A stretch of 64,000 nt of DNA from Roseiarcus sp963775575 (GCA_963775575.1 CAVZJG010000002.1:682001-746000); one strand, 5' to 3'. Shown: positions 17,132 to 25,911, counted from the stretch's first letter. Notes: generated by a model not told the origin, from the sequence alone. Numbers and translations: made by a program.

Positions 17132-18054
17132 TGCGCCTTCCCTCCCATGTGCGCCTGTCGGATCCTCTTCGACGATGCCGGGTCGGAGAACCTCCTCTCA
17201 GCCCGGAACGCCGATGGCGTTCTCCCGATCAGCCGCCTGAAATTCCGGTTGAAGGTAGATAGGGTATCGTATCCAACTTCCAGACCGATCGTTGTGATAT
17301 TGAATTCAGTCTCCACCAAAAGCTGACAAGCCTTGTAGATCCTCAGGTGGTTTACGTATTCGACACAAGTACACTTGATGTGTCGTTCGAATAGCCTCGA
17401 AAAGGCCGGCAGCCCCATCCCCTCAACCTGGGCCACCCCGCGGCACGACAAATTCGAACGATTGAAATTTTCTGCGATGTAAGCCAGAATCCTTTCGAGC
17501 CGCTTGGGCTGGGCGCATTCATGGTCCGCGCCCTTGAGCGACAGCGACTTCCGCCCGCGATCCTCCTCCAGAATCCTGAGCAGGTTGAAGAAAAGCGCCA
17601 TCCGCTCGAAGCCGTTGGCGGTTAGCAGCGCCTCCATCCGCTCCGCGCCCTCGGCCGACGCAGCCGCCGAGAATTCGATGCCGGCCCGCGACGCCTCGAG
17701 GAGTTCGGTGAGGCCGGCGCAGTCAGAGAACCCGGCGAAGCAGCGCTCGGCGAAGCCGGCGCTCAGCTGCAGCACCAGATCCCGCCCGACGATACGACCA
17801 TCCATGTCGCGGTCATTGGCGCCGGAAACCCACATGTGCGGCAGGTTCGGACCGGTCATCACCAGATTGCCCGGGCCGAATTCGCCGGCATAGGTCCCGA
17901 CGTAGAAATGTCCCCTGCTCCGGCGGATCAGATGCAGCTCGTATTCCGGGTGATAGTGCCATCCCGAGTAGGCGAAAGGATAGTCGTGGGCATAAACGCG
18001 GAACGTCCGCTCAAGCGGCGTCTGGATCACCTCGAGCACAGGCCTTGCATTCAT
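17032..18054 (-). CDS. AraC-family transcriptional regulator
   Basis: Probable regulator of the polyol operon, 340 codons. The N-terminal cupin-like sensor contains YSGWHYHPEYELHLI and GPGNLVMTGPNLPHMW; the C-terminal AraC HTH domain contains LSCRGVAQVEGMGLPAFSRLF, VNHLRIYKACQLLVE, ITTIGLEVGYDTLSTFNRNF and GRTPSAFR. The last ~40 codons are not AraC-like: they read the 5' end of the xylulokinase relic in the wrong frame, so the original stop appears lost and the C-terminus is a read-through tail. A strong purine-rich site (GGAGAAGGGGAG) precedes the ATG. It follows the dehydrogenase by 52 bases on the same strand. Confidence 0.9.
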   Translation of the reverse strand: MNARPVLEVIQTPLERTFRVYAHDYPFAYSGWHYHPEYELHLIRRSRGHFYVGTYAGEFGPGNLVMTGPNLPHMWVSGANDRDMDGRIVGRDLVLQLSAGFAERCFAGFSDCAGLTELLEASRAGIEFSAAASAEGAERMEALLTANGFERMALFFNLLRILEEDRGRKSLSLKGADHECAQPKRLERILAYIAENFNRSNLSCRGVAQVEGMGLPAFSRLFERHIKCTCVEYVNHLRIYKACQLLVETEFNITTIGLEVGYDTLSTFNRNFRRLIGRTPSAFRAERRFSDPASSKRIRQAHMGGKAQCLSESTAKRRGPRLLSSTIAGACAVADTPSKV

Positions 18055-18106
18055 TATGCGAGCCTTTCTCCCCTTCTCCAGCAGCGCCGCGCGTCGACTC
18101 CCTTGA

Positions 18107-19150
18107 TCAGAACGTGATCTGGATTTTCACGTCCGACGAATTCTGCTGCGCGGCGCGTTCGAACGCCGCGATCGACTGGTCAAACGGATAGCTCGCCGAG
18201 ATGAACGGCTTGAGATCGATCTTGCCGGATCCGAGCAGCGCCAGCGTCCGCTCCCAGACGTTGGCGTAGCGGAAGATGCCGGTTAAGCTGATCTCTTTGA
18301 CCTCGAGAGCCACGACGTCTAGCGGAACGCGATCCGGCGGCATGCCGACTAGCACCACGCGCCCGCCGCGGCCGACCACGTCCATCAGATCGTCGAACGC
18401 ACGCGGGCTGCCGCTCGCCTCGAAGAACAGGTCGGCGCCTCGTCCTCCGGTCTGCGCCGCCACGACGTCGGCGAGCTTCTCCCGGTTGAGGTCGACGGTG
18501 ACGATGCCCGGGCGGGCCGCGACAAGATCGAGCTTGGCCTTGGCGACGTCGCTGAGGATGACTTTCGCGCAGCCGCTCGCCAGCGCCGCAAAAGCCACCA
18601 TCATACCGATGGTGCCGGCGCCGGCCACGACGGCAACGTCGCCGGGACGGATGCTGCCCTTAAAGGCGGCGTAGACGCCGATCGCCAGCGGTTCGACCAT
18701 GGCGCCCTCGGCAAAGCTGACGTTATCGGGCAGCTTATAGGTCAGCGCCGCCGGGTGGACCACCTCCGGCGTCAAGCAGCCGTGAACCGGCGGCGTCGCC
18801 CAGAAGCGCACCGACGGATCGAGGTTGTAATGGCCCTCGAGCGTTTGCCGCGATCCGAAGTCGGGAATGCCCGGCTCCATGCAGACGCGATCGCCGACCT
18901 TAAGATCGGCAACATTCGCACCCACGGCAGTGACGACGCCGGCGGCCTCGTGGCCGAGGATCATCGGCTCGTTGACGACAAAATCGCCGATCCGGCCGTG
19001 TTTGTAATAATGAACATCGCTGCCGCAGATACCGACCACCTTGACGGCGATCCGCACCTCGTTGTCCGCCGGCTCCGGAGTCCCCGGGACTTCTATGTCG
19101 CGAAGACAAATATCGCCAACGCCCTCAAGGACGACGGCTCTTACCTTCAT
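18107..19150 (-). CDS. Zinc-dependent polyol dehydrogenase (xylitol/sorbitol type)
   Basis: Medium-chain dehydrogenase of 347 residues that oxidises a polyol to a ketose with NAD. It shows VGICGSDVHYYKHGRIG (catalytic zinc Cys), GHEAAGVV (zinc His/Glu), a structural-loop remnant around 98-115 without the usual four Cys, and the nucleotide loop GAGTIGM. VHYYKHGRIGDFVV is characteristic of xylitol/sorbitol dehydrogenases. Start at 19150 follows a GGGGGGAAAA site; the frame extends upstream without family character. The xylulokinase relic in the operon favours xylitol to xylulose, but substrate is inferred. Confidence 0.9.
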   Translation of the reverse strand: MKVRAVVLEGVGDICLRDIEVPGTPEPADNEVRIAVKVVGICGSDVHYYKHGRIGDFVVNEPMILGHEAAGVVTAVGANVADLKVGDRVCMEPGIPDFGSRQTLEGHYNLDPSVRFWATPPVHGCLTPEVVHPAALTYKLPDNVSFAEGAMVEPLAIGVYAAFKGSIRPGDVAVVAGAGTIGMMVAFAALASGCAKVILSDVAKAKLDLVAARPGIVTVDLNREKLADVVAAQTGGRGADLFFEASGSPRAFDDLMDVVGRGGRVVLVGMPPDRVPLDVVALEVKEISLTGIFRYANVWERTLALLGSGKIDLKPFISASYPFDQSIAAFERAAQQNSSDVKIQITF

Positions 19151-19301
19151 AACTTTTCCCCCCGAGCCGTTTACATGCATTCTCTGAAGAGCTCGCTCGG
19201 CCCCGCATAGGAAAGTATGCGCGCCACGGGCTATCCCCGCCAATCGGATTCGACAAATGTGTATGCAAAATTTTACATTCTGAGGCCAGCGGCGGAATTA
19301 T

Positions 19302-19384
19302 GGTGATGGGGTGGACGGCGCCCCGAGCGGCATCGACGCGCCATGATGGTCGTTGTCATGAACCCATCAGAGGGAAGCCGTCCA
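19302..19384 (-). repeat. MITE-like palindromic element, copy 2 (inverted, decayed end)
   Basis: Read on the minus strand, this is ~88% identical over about 80 bases to the element at 12827-12926. The GGTGATGGGGTGGAC end is intact at 19302-19316, while the other end has decayed after GCCGTCCA. Together with copy 1 it brackets the polyol operon as inverted repeats. Confidence 0.75.
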
Positions 19385-19474
19385 TGCAATTACGGAGTTA
19401 CGAGTTACCGTTACGCCGTTGGAGTGGACCCCGAAAGTGAGACATTGAGATTTTGGGCGTTACGGCGTTACGGC

Positions 19475-19526
19475 GTTACGGTGACAGTGCGCATAACTCA
19501 CTCCGTCCGCCTAAGCGCGCTCTTTC
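19475..19526. repeat. RAYT-unit end fragment
   Basis: A 52-bp copy of the left end of the RAYT unit, beginning GTTACGGTGACAGTGC and continuing through the same spacer as at 19688. It is one of three directly repeated copies (19475, 19543, 19688). Confidence 0.8.
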
Positions 19527-19542
19527 CAGTTACAGTTACGCA

Positions 19543-19670
19543 GTTACCGTGACAGTGCACATAACTCGCTCCTTCCGCCTAACCCCGCTCTTTCGGCTTG
19601 GGGCCGCGCGGCATCGGGCACAGGCGGCGCTGCGCAGCACCCTCCAGCGCGGCGAGGAAGGCGGCGTCGC
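19543..19670 (-). pseudogene. 3' remnant of a second RAYT gene
   Basis: This stretch repeats the end sequence (variant GTTACCGTGACAGTGC), the spacer and the last ~30 codons of the transposase gene at 19724-20389, ending with the same PMPRGPKPKER tail. Homology stops near 19670, so only the 3' tip survives. It lies in direct orientation beside the intact copy. Confidence 0.8.
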
Positions 19671-19687
19671 CGAGCGCCGTTACGGCC

Positions 19688-20447
19688 GTTACGGTGACAG
19701 TGCGCATAACTCACTCCGTCCGCCTAAGCGCGCTCTTTCGGCTTGGGGCCGCGCGGCATCGGGCGCAGGCGGCGCTGCGTGGCGGCCTCCAGCGCGGCGA
19801 GGAAAGCGGCGTCGCCGACCGGACGGCCGACCGCCTCGGCTTGTCGCAGCGGCGTCTGCAGCGCGTCGAGCGCGTCCTCGTCGAGAAGATCGGCGAAGCG
19901 AGGAAAGCGATCACGCACCGGGGTGAGAAGAGTCACGCCGTCCGCGACGCCGCTCAGATGCGCCCGCGCGCTCGACCACGGCCAGTCCTGCGGCCGTTCC
20001 ACCAGGCGGGCGGGCGCCGGGTTCATCGCCACGTAGCGCAGCGCCGCCGCCAGATGCGCCTCGTCCATCGGCGCCGCGCCGAACCGGCCCTGCCAGAAAT
20101 GGCCGGTCTTCTTCTGCCGCGCATGAACATGTCCGGCGTAGCGCCGGTGGACCTGGGCGAGCGCGCGCCGCAGGCCGTCCGGATCGGACGGGTTGAGAAT
20201 GAGATGGACGTGATTGGGCATCAGCACCCAAGCCCAGACTTCCACGCCGGCCTCGCGGCAATGCCGGCCGAGGAGATCGCGGTAATAGGCGTAGTCGGCG
20301 TCGCCGAAAAACGTCCGCGCGCCTCCATTGCCGCGTTGCGTGACATGGCGCCGCAATCCGGGAATGACGACACGAGCCAGACGGGCCATGGCCGACAAAT
20401 TTACACGGCAGTCGTCTCTCATCAATAAAATGCACTGTCACCGTAAC
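19688..20447. mobile_element. RAYT (REP-associated tyrosine transposase) unit
   Basis: A 760-bp unit bounded by perfect 16-bp inverted ends, GTTACGGTGACAGTGC at 19688-19703 and its complement at 20432-20447, with the transposase gene inside. More copies of the end motif lie on both sides (19475, 19543, 20817, 20834 and a variant at 20908). This is the layout expected of a RAYT gene among its REP sequences. Confidence 0.82.
19724..20389 (-). CDS. REP-associated tyrosine transposase (Y1, HUH family)
   Basis: Single-strand transposase-like protein of 221 residues, TnpA_REP/RAYT group. It has RHVTQRGNGG near the start, the HUH metal motif MPNHVHLIL (His60, His62), GHFWQGRF, and the catalytic Tyr119 in AAALRYVAMNPAPARLV. 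Known RAYTs cleave and join REP hairpins. The Met at 20389 begins the family homology (MARLARVVIPG). Flanked by perfect inverted copies of the putative REP motif. All catalytic residues are in place, so it may be active. Confidence 0.93.
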   Translation of the reverse strand: MARLARVVIPGLRRHVTQRGNGGARTFFGDADYAYYRDLLGRHCREAGVEVWAWVLMPNHVHLILNPSDPDGLRRALAQVHRRYAGHVHARQKKTGHFWQGRFGAAPMDEAHLAAALRYVAMNPAPARLVERPQDWPWSSARAHLSGVADGVTLLTPVRDRFPRFADLLDEDALDALQTPLRQAEAVGRPVGDAAFLAALEAATQRRLRPMPRGPKPKERA

Positions 20448-20553
20448 TTGTAACTTCGTATGAGATGGGTAAATTCCGAACCTTGCGACTTCCTCATTAC
20501 GAGCGTTAGGTTTAGTCGGGGACTGTTATGCCCTCTGAATGAGGAGAGCTCGC

Positions 20554-20766
20554 ATGGCCACCACCAACGAAAGCGATCCGCGTCATCACATCGAGAAGAT
20601 GCAGGGCCGGCTCAAGGAAGTCATAGATCACCTGCGGTCCGACATCGACAAGGTCTCGGAACCGCAACTGCGCGCGATGTTCAAAACAGCCGCTGAAGTG
20701 CTTACCGGACTCAAGAAGGCGTTCAGCGACTACGAGAAGAAGAACGAAAAAGCGTGGCGCAAGTAA
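20554..20766 (+). CDS. Small helical protein of unknown function
   Basis: A 70-residue, highly charged protein predicted by eye to be almost wholly alpha-helical (HIEKMQGRLKEVIDHLRSDI, AEVLTGLKKAFSDYEKKNEK). A GAGGAG site lies 7 bases before the ATG, good evidence that it is expressed. No signal peptide or membrane segment. I do not recognise the family. It stands alone between REP repeats; there is no operon partner. Confidence 0.72.
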   Translation: MATTNESDPRHHIEKMQGRLKEVIDHLRSDIDKVSEPQLRAMFKTAAEVLTGLKKAFSDYEKKNEKAWRK

Positions 20767-20816
20767 TCGCCATTACGGGCCCCCATTCATTACGGCATTA
20801 CATTACGCGCGTTACC

Positions 20817-20923
20817 GTTACGGTGACAGTGCCGTTACGGTGACAGTGCGCTTAACGATCGCTGCATGGTCTCTCCCTGGCGGTCGCCGAGCAGAAGCGC
20901 GATGCGTGCACGGTGACCGTAAC
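20817..20923. repeat. REP-like motif cluster
   Basis: Two direct copies of GTTACGGTGACAGTGC (20817-20832, 20834-20849) and an inverted variant with two changes (20908-20923) lie in the spacer beyond the RAYT unit. Shorter TTACG runs precede them (20773-20808). Confidence 0.75.
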
Positions 20924-21120
20924 GCTCGCGACATTTTCCTTCCGGAAAAACAGAATTCGTGGTAGCCTACAATCGAAGGTCGGCGAGGGCATCCGCGTCG
21001 GCCGTGGCGGACGATCGCTCCGCGGTCGCTCGGCGCTCGCCGGGCGAGCTTTGGATTCGAGGGGAATTTCGGCGCGGCGGCTTCATGAAGGGCAAAATCG
21101 CCGCCGTCGCCGCCAACGTA

Positions 21121-21245
21121 TTGATTTCGTTGGAAACCGCCAAGGAAAATGTTTGGAAATCCTTGGAAAAAGCTTGGAAAAGTTTGGAATTTCCTTGGAA
21201 AAGCTTGGATCTTCCTTGGAATGGCTTGGAGAAATTTGGCCCCGT
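21121..21245 (+). repeat. Phased TTGGAAA repeat, copy A
   Basis: About nine TTGGA(A/T)(A/T) units recur every 10-12 bases. An open frame through it reads repeats such as KSLEKAWKSLEFPWKSL. A homologous stretch on the other strand lies at 30812-30935, and both begin with the same lead-in (ATTTC then GAAAC and GCCAAGGAAAA). It abuts the mfd stop codon. Whether it is DNA structure, RNA or peptide that is conserved cannot be told from this window. Confidence 0.7.
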
Positions 21246-21259
21246 CGGCCCCGCCCCGG

Positions 21260-24200
21260 CTACCCCTTCCTCGCCGCGATCTCGGCGATCTGCCGCATGA
21301 TCGCCAGCGTTCCCTCGAGGCGCTGCGGCAAGTCCTCGAAGTCGCCGGCGACGACGATGCGCATGTCCGGGCGGACGCGGGCGAGCGAGCCCTGGCTGGT
21401 CACCCATTTGACCAGTCCCGCCGGGTCGGCGAACGAATTGTCGCGGAACGCCAGCGTCAGCCCCTTCGCGCCGGCGTCGAGCTTCTCGACGTGGGCGCGC
21501 CGGCACAGCGCCTTGATCGTCACCAGCCGCAACAGCAGCGCCACCTCGGGCGGCGGCGGTCCGAAGCGGTCGACGATCTCCGCGCCCATCGCGTCGATGT
21601 CGGCGTCCTCTTCGAGCGCCGAAAGCCGCCGATAGAGCGCCAGGCGCGTCGGCAGATCGGGGATGTAGCTTTCGGGAATCGTCACCGGGGCGCCGAGCGA
21701 AATCGTCGGCGACCACATTTCCTGCGCGGGCTCCTCGACGCCCGCCTTGAGGCGCTCGATCGCGTCCTGCACCATCTGCTGGTAGAGTTCGTAGCCGACT
21801 TCGCGAATGTGCCCCGACTGTTCCTCGCCGAGCAGGTTGCCGGCGCCGCGCAGATCGAGATCGTGGCTGGCGAGTTGGAACCCGGCGCCGAGCGTGTCGA
21901 GCGACTGCAGCGCCGCGAGGCGCTTCTCGGCCTGCGGCGTCACCGGCTTGTGGGCGGGCGTGGTGAAGATGGCGTAGGCGCGCGTCTTGGCGCGCCCGAC
22001 CCGGCCGCGCAACTGGTAGAGCTGCGCCAGGCCGAACATGTCGGCGCGATGCACGATCAGCGTGTTGGCGCGCGGGATGTCGAGCCCCGATTCGACGATC
22101 GAGGTCGACAACAGTATGTCGTACTTGCCGTCGTAGAAGGCGCCGACCCGGTCCTCGAGCTCGCTCGCCGCCATCTGGCCGTGGGCGACGACGAACTTGG
22201 CCTCCGGGACGTTCTGGCGCAGGAACGCCGCGGCGTCGTCGAGGTCCTCTATGCGCGGGCAGACGTAGAACGACTGTCCGCCGCGATAGCGCTCGCGCAA
22301 CAGCGCCTCGCGCACGATCAGCGCGTCGAACGGCGACACGAACGAACGCACCGCGAGTCGATCGACCGGCGGTGTGGCGATGATCGACAGCTCGCGCACG
22401 CCCGTCATCGCCAGCTGCAGCGTGCGCGGAATCGGGGTCGCCGACAGCGTCAGCACATGGACCTCCGAGCGCAGCTCCTTCAGCCGCTCCTTGTGCGCGA
22501 CGCCGAAATGCTGCTCCTCGTCGATGACGACGAGACCGAGATCCTTGAAGGCGACCGCCTTGCCGAGCAGCGCGTGGGTGCCGATGACGATGTCGAGCCC
22601 GCCGTCGGCGAGGCCCTTCTTCGCCTCGCGCTGCTCGGCGGCGCCGACCATGCGCGAGAGCTGGCCGATCCTTATCGGCAGCCGGGCGAAGCGTTCGGCA
22701 AAGACCCCGGCGTGCTGGCGCGCGAGCAGGGTGGTGGGAACGACGATCGCGGTCTGCTTGCCGTTGATCGCGGCGGCGAAGGCGGCGCGCAACGCGACCT
22801 CGGTCTTGCCGAAGCCGACGTCGCCGCAGATGAGCCGGTCCATCGGCCGGCCCGCGGCGAGATCGCCGAGCGTCGCCTCGATGGCGGCGGCCTGATCTTG
22901 CGTTTCGTCGTAGGGAAAGCCCGCGCAGAATTCCTCGTAGAGCCCCTCGGGCGGCACCAGGCGCGGCGCGGCCCGGGTCATGCGCTGCGCGGCGACGCGG
23001 ACGAGTTCGCCCGCCATTTCGCGCACGCGCTTCTTCAGCCGCGCCTTGCGCGTCTGCCAGCCGGCGGCGCCCAGGCGATCGAGTTCGCCGTGTTCGGAGC
23101 CGAAACGCGACAGCAGCTCGAGATTTTCCACCGGCAGGAACAGGCGATCGCCGCCGGCGTAATGGATTTCCAGGCAGTCGTGCGGGGCGCCCGCCGCCTC
23201 GATCGTCGCCAGGCCGACGAAGCGGCCGATGCCGTGATCGATGTGCACGACGAGGTCGCCCGCCGTCAGAGCGGCGGCTTCCGCCAGCACGTCCTGCGCG
23301 CGGCGCTTGCGCTTTTGCCGGCGCACGAGGCGATCGCCGAGAATGTCCTGCTCGCCGAGGACCGCCAGATCGTCGGATTCGAAACCGTGCTCCAGCGCGA
23401 TGACCGCCAGCGGCAGAGCGCCGGCGCGCGCGGACTTGGCCTGCGCGTAGGAGGAGACCAGCGCTTGCGATTTCAGCCCGTGTTCGGCGAGCACGTGGCC
23501 GAGGCGCTCGCGCGACCCATCGCTCCAGCCGGCGACGACGACGCGCAGACCGTGATCGCGCAGCGCCCGGATATGGCGAACCGCGGCGTCGAAGACGTTG
23601 ACGTTTTCGTCGAGGCGTTCGGGGGCGAAATCGCGTCCGACCCGGCCGCCGCAATCGACGACGTTCGCGGCGCCCGGCGCGGCCTCGAACGGCGTCAGGC
23701 GCGCCAACGGCGCGCTCGCGAGCCGTCGATGAAATTCGACTTCGCTCAAGTAGAGGCGATCCGGCTGCAGCGGCCGGTAATCGGCCTTCACGGGATCGTC
23801 TTCGTGCGCCTTCAGACGCGCGGCGTGGTAGTCGGCGATCTGCTCGAACCGCGCGTGCGCGGCGTCCTCGACGCGCGCGTCGAGCACGAACGGCGCGCCG
23901 GCGGCGTAATCGAACAGCGTGTCCATCGACTCGTAGAGCAGCGGCAGCCAATGTTCGAGGCCGATGGCGCGACGCCCCTCGCTGACCGCCTCGTAGAGCG
24001 CGTCGCCGCGCCGCGGCGCGCCGAATTCGGCGGCGTAGGCCTGACGGAAACGGCGAATCGACTCCGTCGTCAGCCGCGCCTCGCTCATCGGAACCAGATC
24101 GAGCGCGCGCAGCGGACCGACGCTGCGCTGGGTTTCCGGATCGAACGCGCGGATCGACTCGAGCGTGTCGCCGAAGAAATCGAGCCGGATCGGCGCCGGC

Positions 24201-24766
24201 GCGCCGGGGGGAAAGAGATCGAGAATGCCGCCGCGCGTCGCGTAGTCGCCGACGTCGCGCACGGTGCTGGCGCGGCCGTAGCCGTCGGTCTCCAGCCACA
24301 GCGCCAGATCCTCCATGCGCACGCTGTTGCCCGGCGCGGCGGAGAAGGCGGCGCCGGCGACGTGCTTCAGCGGTGGGACGCGCTGCGCGAGGGCGTTGAC
24401 CGTGACGACGAGCGCGCGCGGCCGCTCCAGCGCGCCGCGGGCGCCCGCGAGCCGCGCCAAGGCGGTCATGCGCTGCGCCGAAACGGCCGCGTTGGGAGAA
24501 ACGCGGTCGTAGGGCTGGCAGTCCCACGACGGCAGATAGAGCGCCTCGATCTCCGGCGCGGCGAAGCCCAGCGCGTCGATGAAGCTCTGCGCGCGGACGC
24601 CGTCGCGGGCGACGAACACCAGCGCCGCCGCGCGCTCCTCGCCGGCGCGCGCGAAAGAGCGCGCGAGTGCGGCGACGACGAAGGCGTCGTAGCCTTCGGG
24701 CGCGCGGCAGAGCGTGACGGCGCCGCCCTGAGCGAGGCGGCCGACGGCCGCGGCGAGCGATTTCAC
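21260..24766 (-). CDS. mfd: Transcription-repair coupling factor Mfd
   Basis: ATP-dependent translocase that removes stalled RNA polymerase and recruits UvrA. At 1,168 residues it is full length. N-terminal UvrB-like part (SWDCQPYDRVSPNA, GGILDLFPPGAPAPIRLDFF), the RNA-polymerase-interacting domain (GDLVVHIDHGIGRFVGL), then the RecG-like motor: ICGDVGFGKTEVALR (Walker A), VIDEEQHFGV (DEEQ box), LSATPIPRTLQLAM, LYQLRGRVGRAKTRAYA, and the C-terminal TRCF domain. The ATG overlaps the sdhE stop by 4 bases, so the two are coupled. Confidence 0.97.
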   Translation of the reverse strand: MKSLAAAVGRLAQGGAVTLCRAPEGYDAFVVAALARSFARAGEERAAALVFVARDGVRAQSFIDALGFAAPEIEALYLPSWDCQPYDRVSPNAAVSAQRMTALARLAGARGALERPRALVVTVNALAQRVPPLKHVAGAAFSAAPGNSVRMEDLALWLETDGYGRASTVRDVGDYATRGGILDLFPPGAPAPIRLDFFGDTLESIRAFDPETQRSVGPLRALDLVPMSEARLTTESIRRFRQAYAAEFGAPRRGDALYEAVSEGRRAIGLEHWLPLLYESMDTLFDYAAGAPFVLDARVEDAAHARFEQIADYHAARLKAHEDDPVKADYRPLQPDRLYLSEVEFHRRLASAPLARLTPFEAAPGAANVVDCGGRVGRDFAPERLDENVNVFDAAVRHIRALRDHGLRVVVAGWSDGSRERLGHVLAEHGLKSQALVSSYAQAKSARAGALPLAVIALEHGFESDDLAVLGEQDILGDRLVRRQKRKRRAQDVLAEAAALTAGDLVVHIDHGIGRFVGLATIEAAGAPHDCLEIHYAGGDRLFLPVENLELLSRFGSEHGELDRLGAAGWQTRKARLKKRVREMAGELVRVAAQRMTRAAPRLVPPEGLYEEFCAGFPYDETQDQAAAIEATLGDLAAGRPMDRLICGDVGFGKTEVALRAAFAAAINGKQTAIVVPTTLLARQHAGVFAERFARLPIRIGQLSRMVGAAEQREAKKGLADGGLDIVIGTHALLGKAVAFKDLGLVVIDEEQHFGVAHKERLKELRSEVHVLTLSATPIPRTLQLAMTGVRELSIIATPPVDRLAVRSFVSPFDALIVREALLRERYRGGQSFYVCPRIEDLDDAAAFLRQNVPEAKFVVAHGQMAASELEDRVGAFYDGKYDILLSTSIVESGLDIPRANTLIVHRADMFGLAQLYQLRGRVGRAKTRAYAIFTTPAHKPVTPQAEKRLAALQSLDTLGAGFQLASHDLDLRGAGNLLGEEQSGHIREVGYELYQQMVQDAIERLKAGVEEPAQEMWSPTISLGAPVTIPESYIPDLPTRLALYRRLSALEEDADIDAMGAEIVDRFGPPPPEVALLLRLVTIKALCRRAHVEKLDAGAKGLTLAFRDNSFADPAGLVKWVTSQGSLARVRPDMRIVVAGDFEDLPQRLEGTLAIMRQIAEIAARKG

Positions 24767-25068
24767 TTGTTAGCGGTTTCCCTCGTCAAGGCTTCGCGCG
24801 GCGCGGCGCGAAGACGCGCGAACAGCGGCGTGTCGAATTCTTGCGGCGTCGGCTCTTCGCCGGTGATCCAGACGAGAACCTGCGCGTCGGGAAGGTCGAG
24901 CAGACGCTCGAATTCGCTCAAGTCGGCTTCGTCCATGCCGGGCAGATTGCCGTCGGCGAACCGGCCCATGACGAGGTCCATCTCACGCAGGCCGCGCCGC
25001 CGGGCGCGAAACAATATGCGCCGCCGCCGCGCGTCGAGCCCGGCGCTGGAAAGGTCGGTGCCAGACAT
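24763..25068 (-). CDS. sdhE: FAD assembly factor SdhE (DUF339/Sdh5)
   Basis: Small factor (101 residues) that helps attach FAD covalently to succinate dehydrogenase. The signature segment is RRRILFRARRRGLREMDLVM followed by GRFADGN and LPDAQVLVWITG. It overlaps mfd by 4 bases; this pair, usually with recG adjacent, is a recurring alphaproteobacterial arrangement. Here three unrelated genes separate it from recG. Confidence 0.9.
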   Translation of the reverse strand: MSGTDLSSAGLDARRRRILFRARRRGLREMDLVMGRFADGNLPGMDEADLSEFERLLDLPDAQVLVWITGEEPTPQEFDTPLFARLRAAPREALTRETANK

Positions 25069-25167
25069 GAGTTTCCCCTGCGGGAGGCGCAGCCTCAGGG
25101 CGCGCCGGACGCCGCGCGGCTTATAGCCGGCGCGGATGGGGTTGTCAGCTTTCGCGGCGAGCGCGCC

Positions 25168-25911
25168 TCACTCCCCGCCCTGCAGACGCTCCAGCACGTG
25201 CTGGCCGCCCGCCATTTGCGGGTTCGAGGGATCGTAGCCTTCGGCCTGTTCGCGCGCCGCGATCAGGCCGCGGGCCAGGGCGAAGGCGTCCGGCAGGTTA
25301 TTCGTGCGCGTCAGCGCTTCGTCGAAAAACGCCTCGCCGAACGTCGTCCATTTCGCGCCGTCGCGGCAGCCGAACGAGGCGTGGTCCGCGTCCGCCGCGG
25401 TGATGACCAGCGTGTCGGGCTCGGCGAGCGCTTGGGCGAAGATTCCGGAATAGCACGCGGAGACGACGACGACGCTGAGCCGCGCGCCGCTCTCGCGCAC
25501 CATATCGCGCAGCTCGATCGGCGTGATGAAGGACTTTTCGCTCGGCGTGGCGACGCCGACGCCCTGATCGTTTCCGTGCGAAGTGAGGATGAGGAACAGG
25601 ATATCGCGCTCGGGGTCCATCGCCGCGCCGAGCGAGGCGAGCGTGACGCGCAGATTGTCTTCGGTGGCGTCGCCGCGTTTTGCCGTGTTGACGCGCACGA
25701 CGACCTTGCCGCCGTGGCCGTATTGGCGCGCCACGATGCGCGCCGCGCCTTGAGCTTCGCTGGCGAACACGCTCTGGTCGCCCCACAAGCCGAAGGCGAC
25801 GACGTCGACTTTGGGCGGCGGCGCGGCGTGCGCGCCCGCAACGCACGCCAGGGCGGCGAACGCCACGGCGGCCGAGAACCGCGCCACGCGCATGGAGATC
25901 GAGAAATTCAT
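25168..25911 (-). CDS. Secreted C13-family (caspase-like) peptidase
   Basis: Protein of 247 residues with a signal peptide (1-29, ending AGAHA), so exported. The catalytic dyad of clan CD cysteine peptidases is visible: His112 in LTSHGNDQG and Cys153 in VVVSACYSGIFA, with the later AADADHASFGC segment typical of bacterial Peptidase_C13 proteins. The start at 25911 begins the signal peptide and follows a GGAAAAGG site. Substrate unknown; proteins of this kind are predicted hydrolases of the envelope. It sits between sdhE and a GST gene on the same strand. Confidence 0.83.
   Translation of the reverse strand: MNFSISMRVARFSAAVAFAALACVAGAHAAPPPKVDVVAFGLWGDQSVFASEAQGAARIVARQYGHGGKVVVRVNTAKRGDATEDNLRVTLASLGAAMDPERDILFLILTSHGNDQGVGVATPSEKSFITPIELRDMVRESGARLSVVVVSACYSGIFAQALAEPDTLVITAADADHASFGCRDGAKWTTFGEAFFDEALTRTNNLPDAFALARGLIAAREQAEGYDPSNPQMAGGQHVLERLQGGE

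Noticed and set aside
19475..19703. Three direct repeats as a CRISPR array
   Set aside because: The spacing is unequal and the sequence between copies is itself transposase-derived.
19343..19926. Plus-strand frames between copy 2 of the palindromic element and the transposase
   Set aside because: Made of repeated RAYT-unit ends read in the wrong frame.
21149..25126. 1,325-codon plus-strand frame opposite mfd
   Set aside because: Antisense shadow of mfd and sdhE; the mfd strand has every helicase motif.
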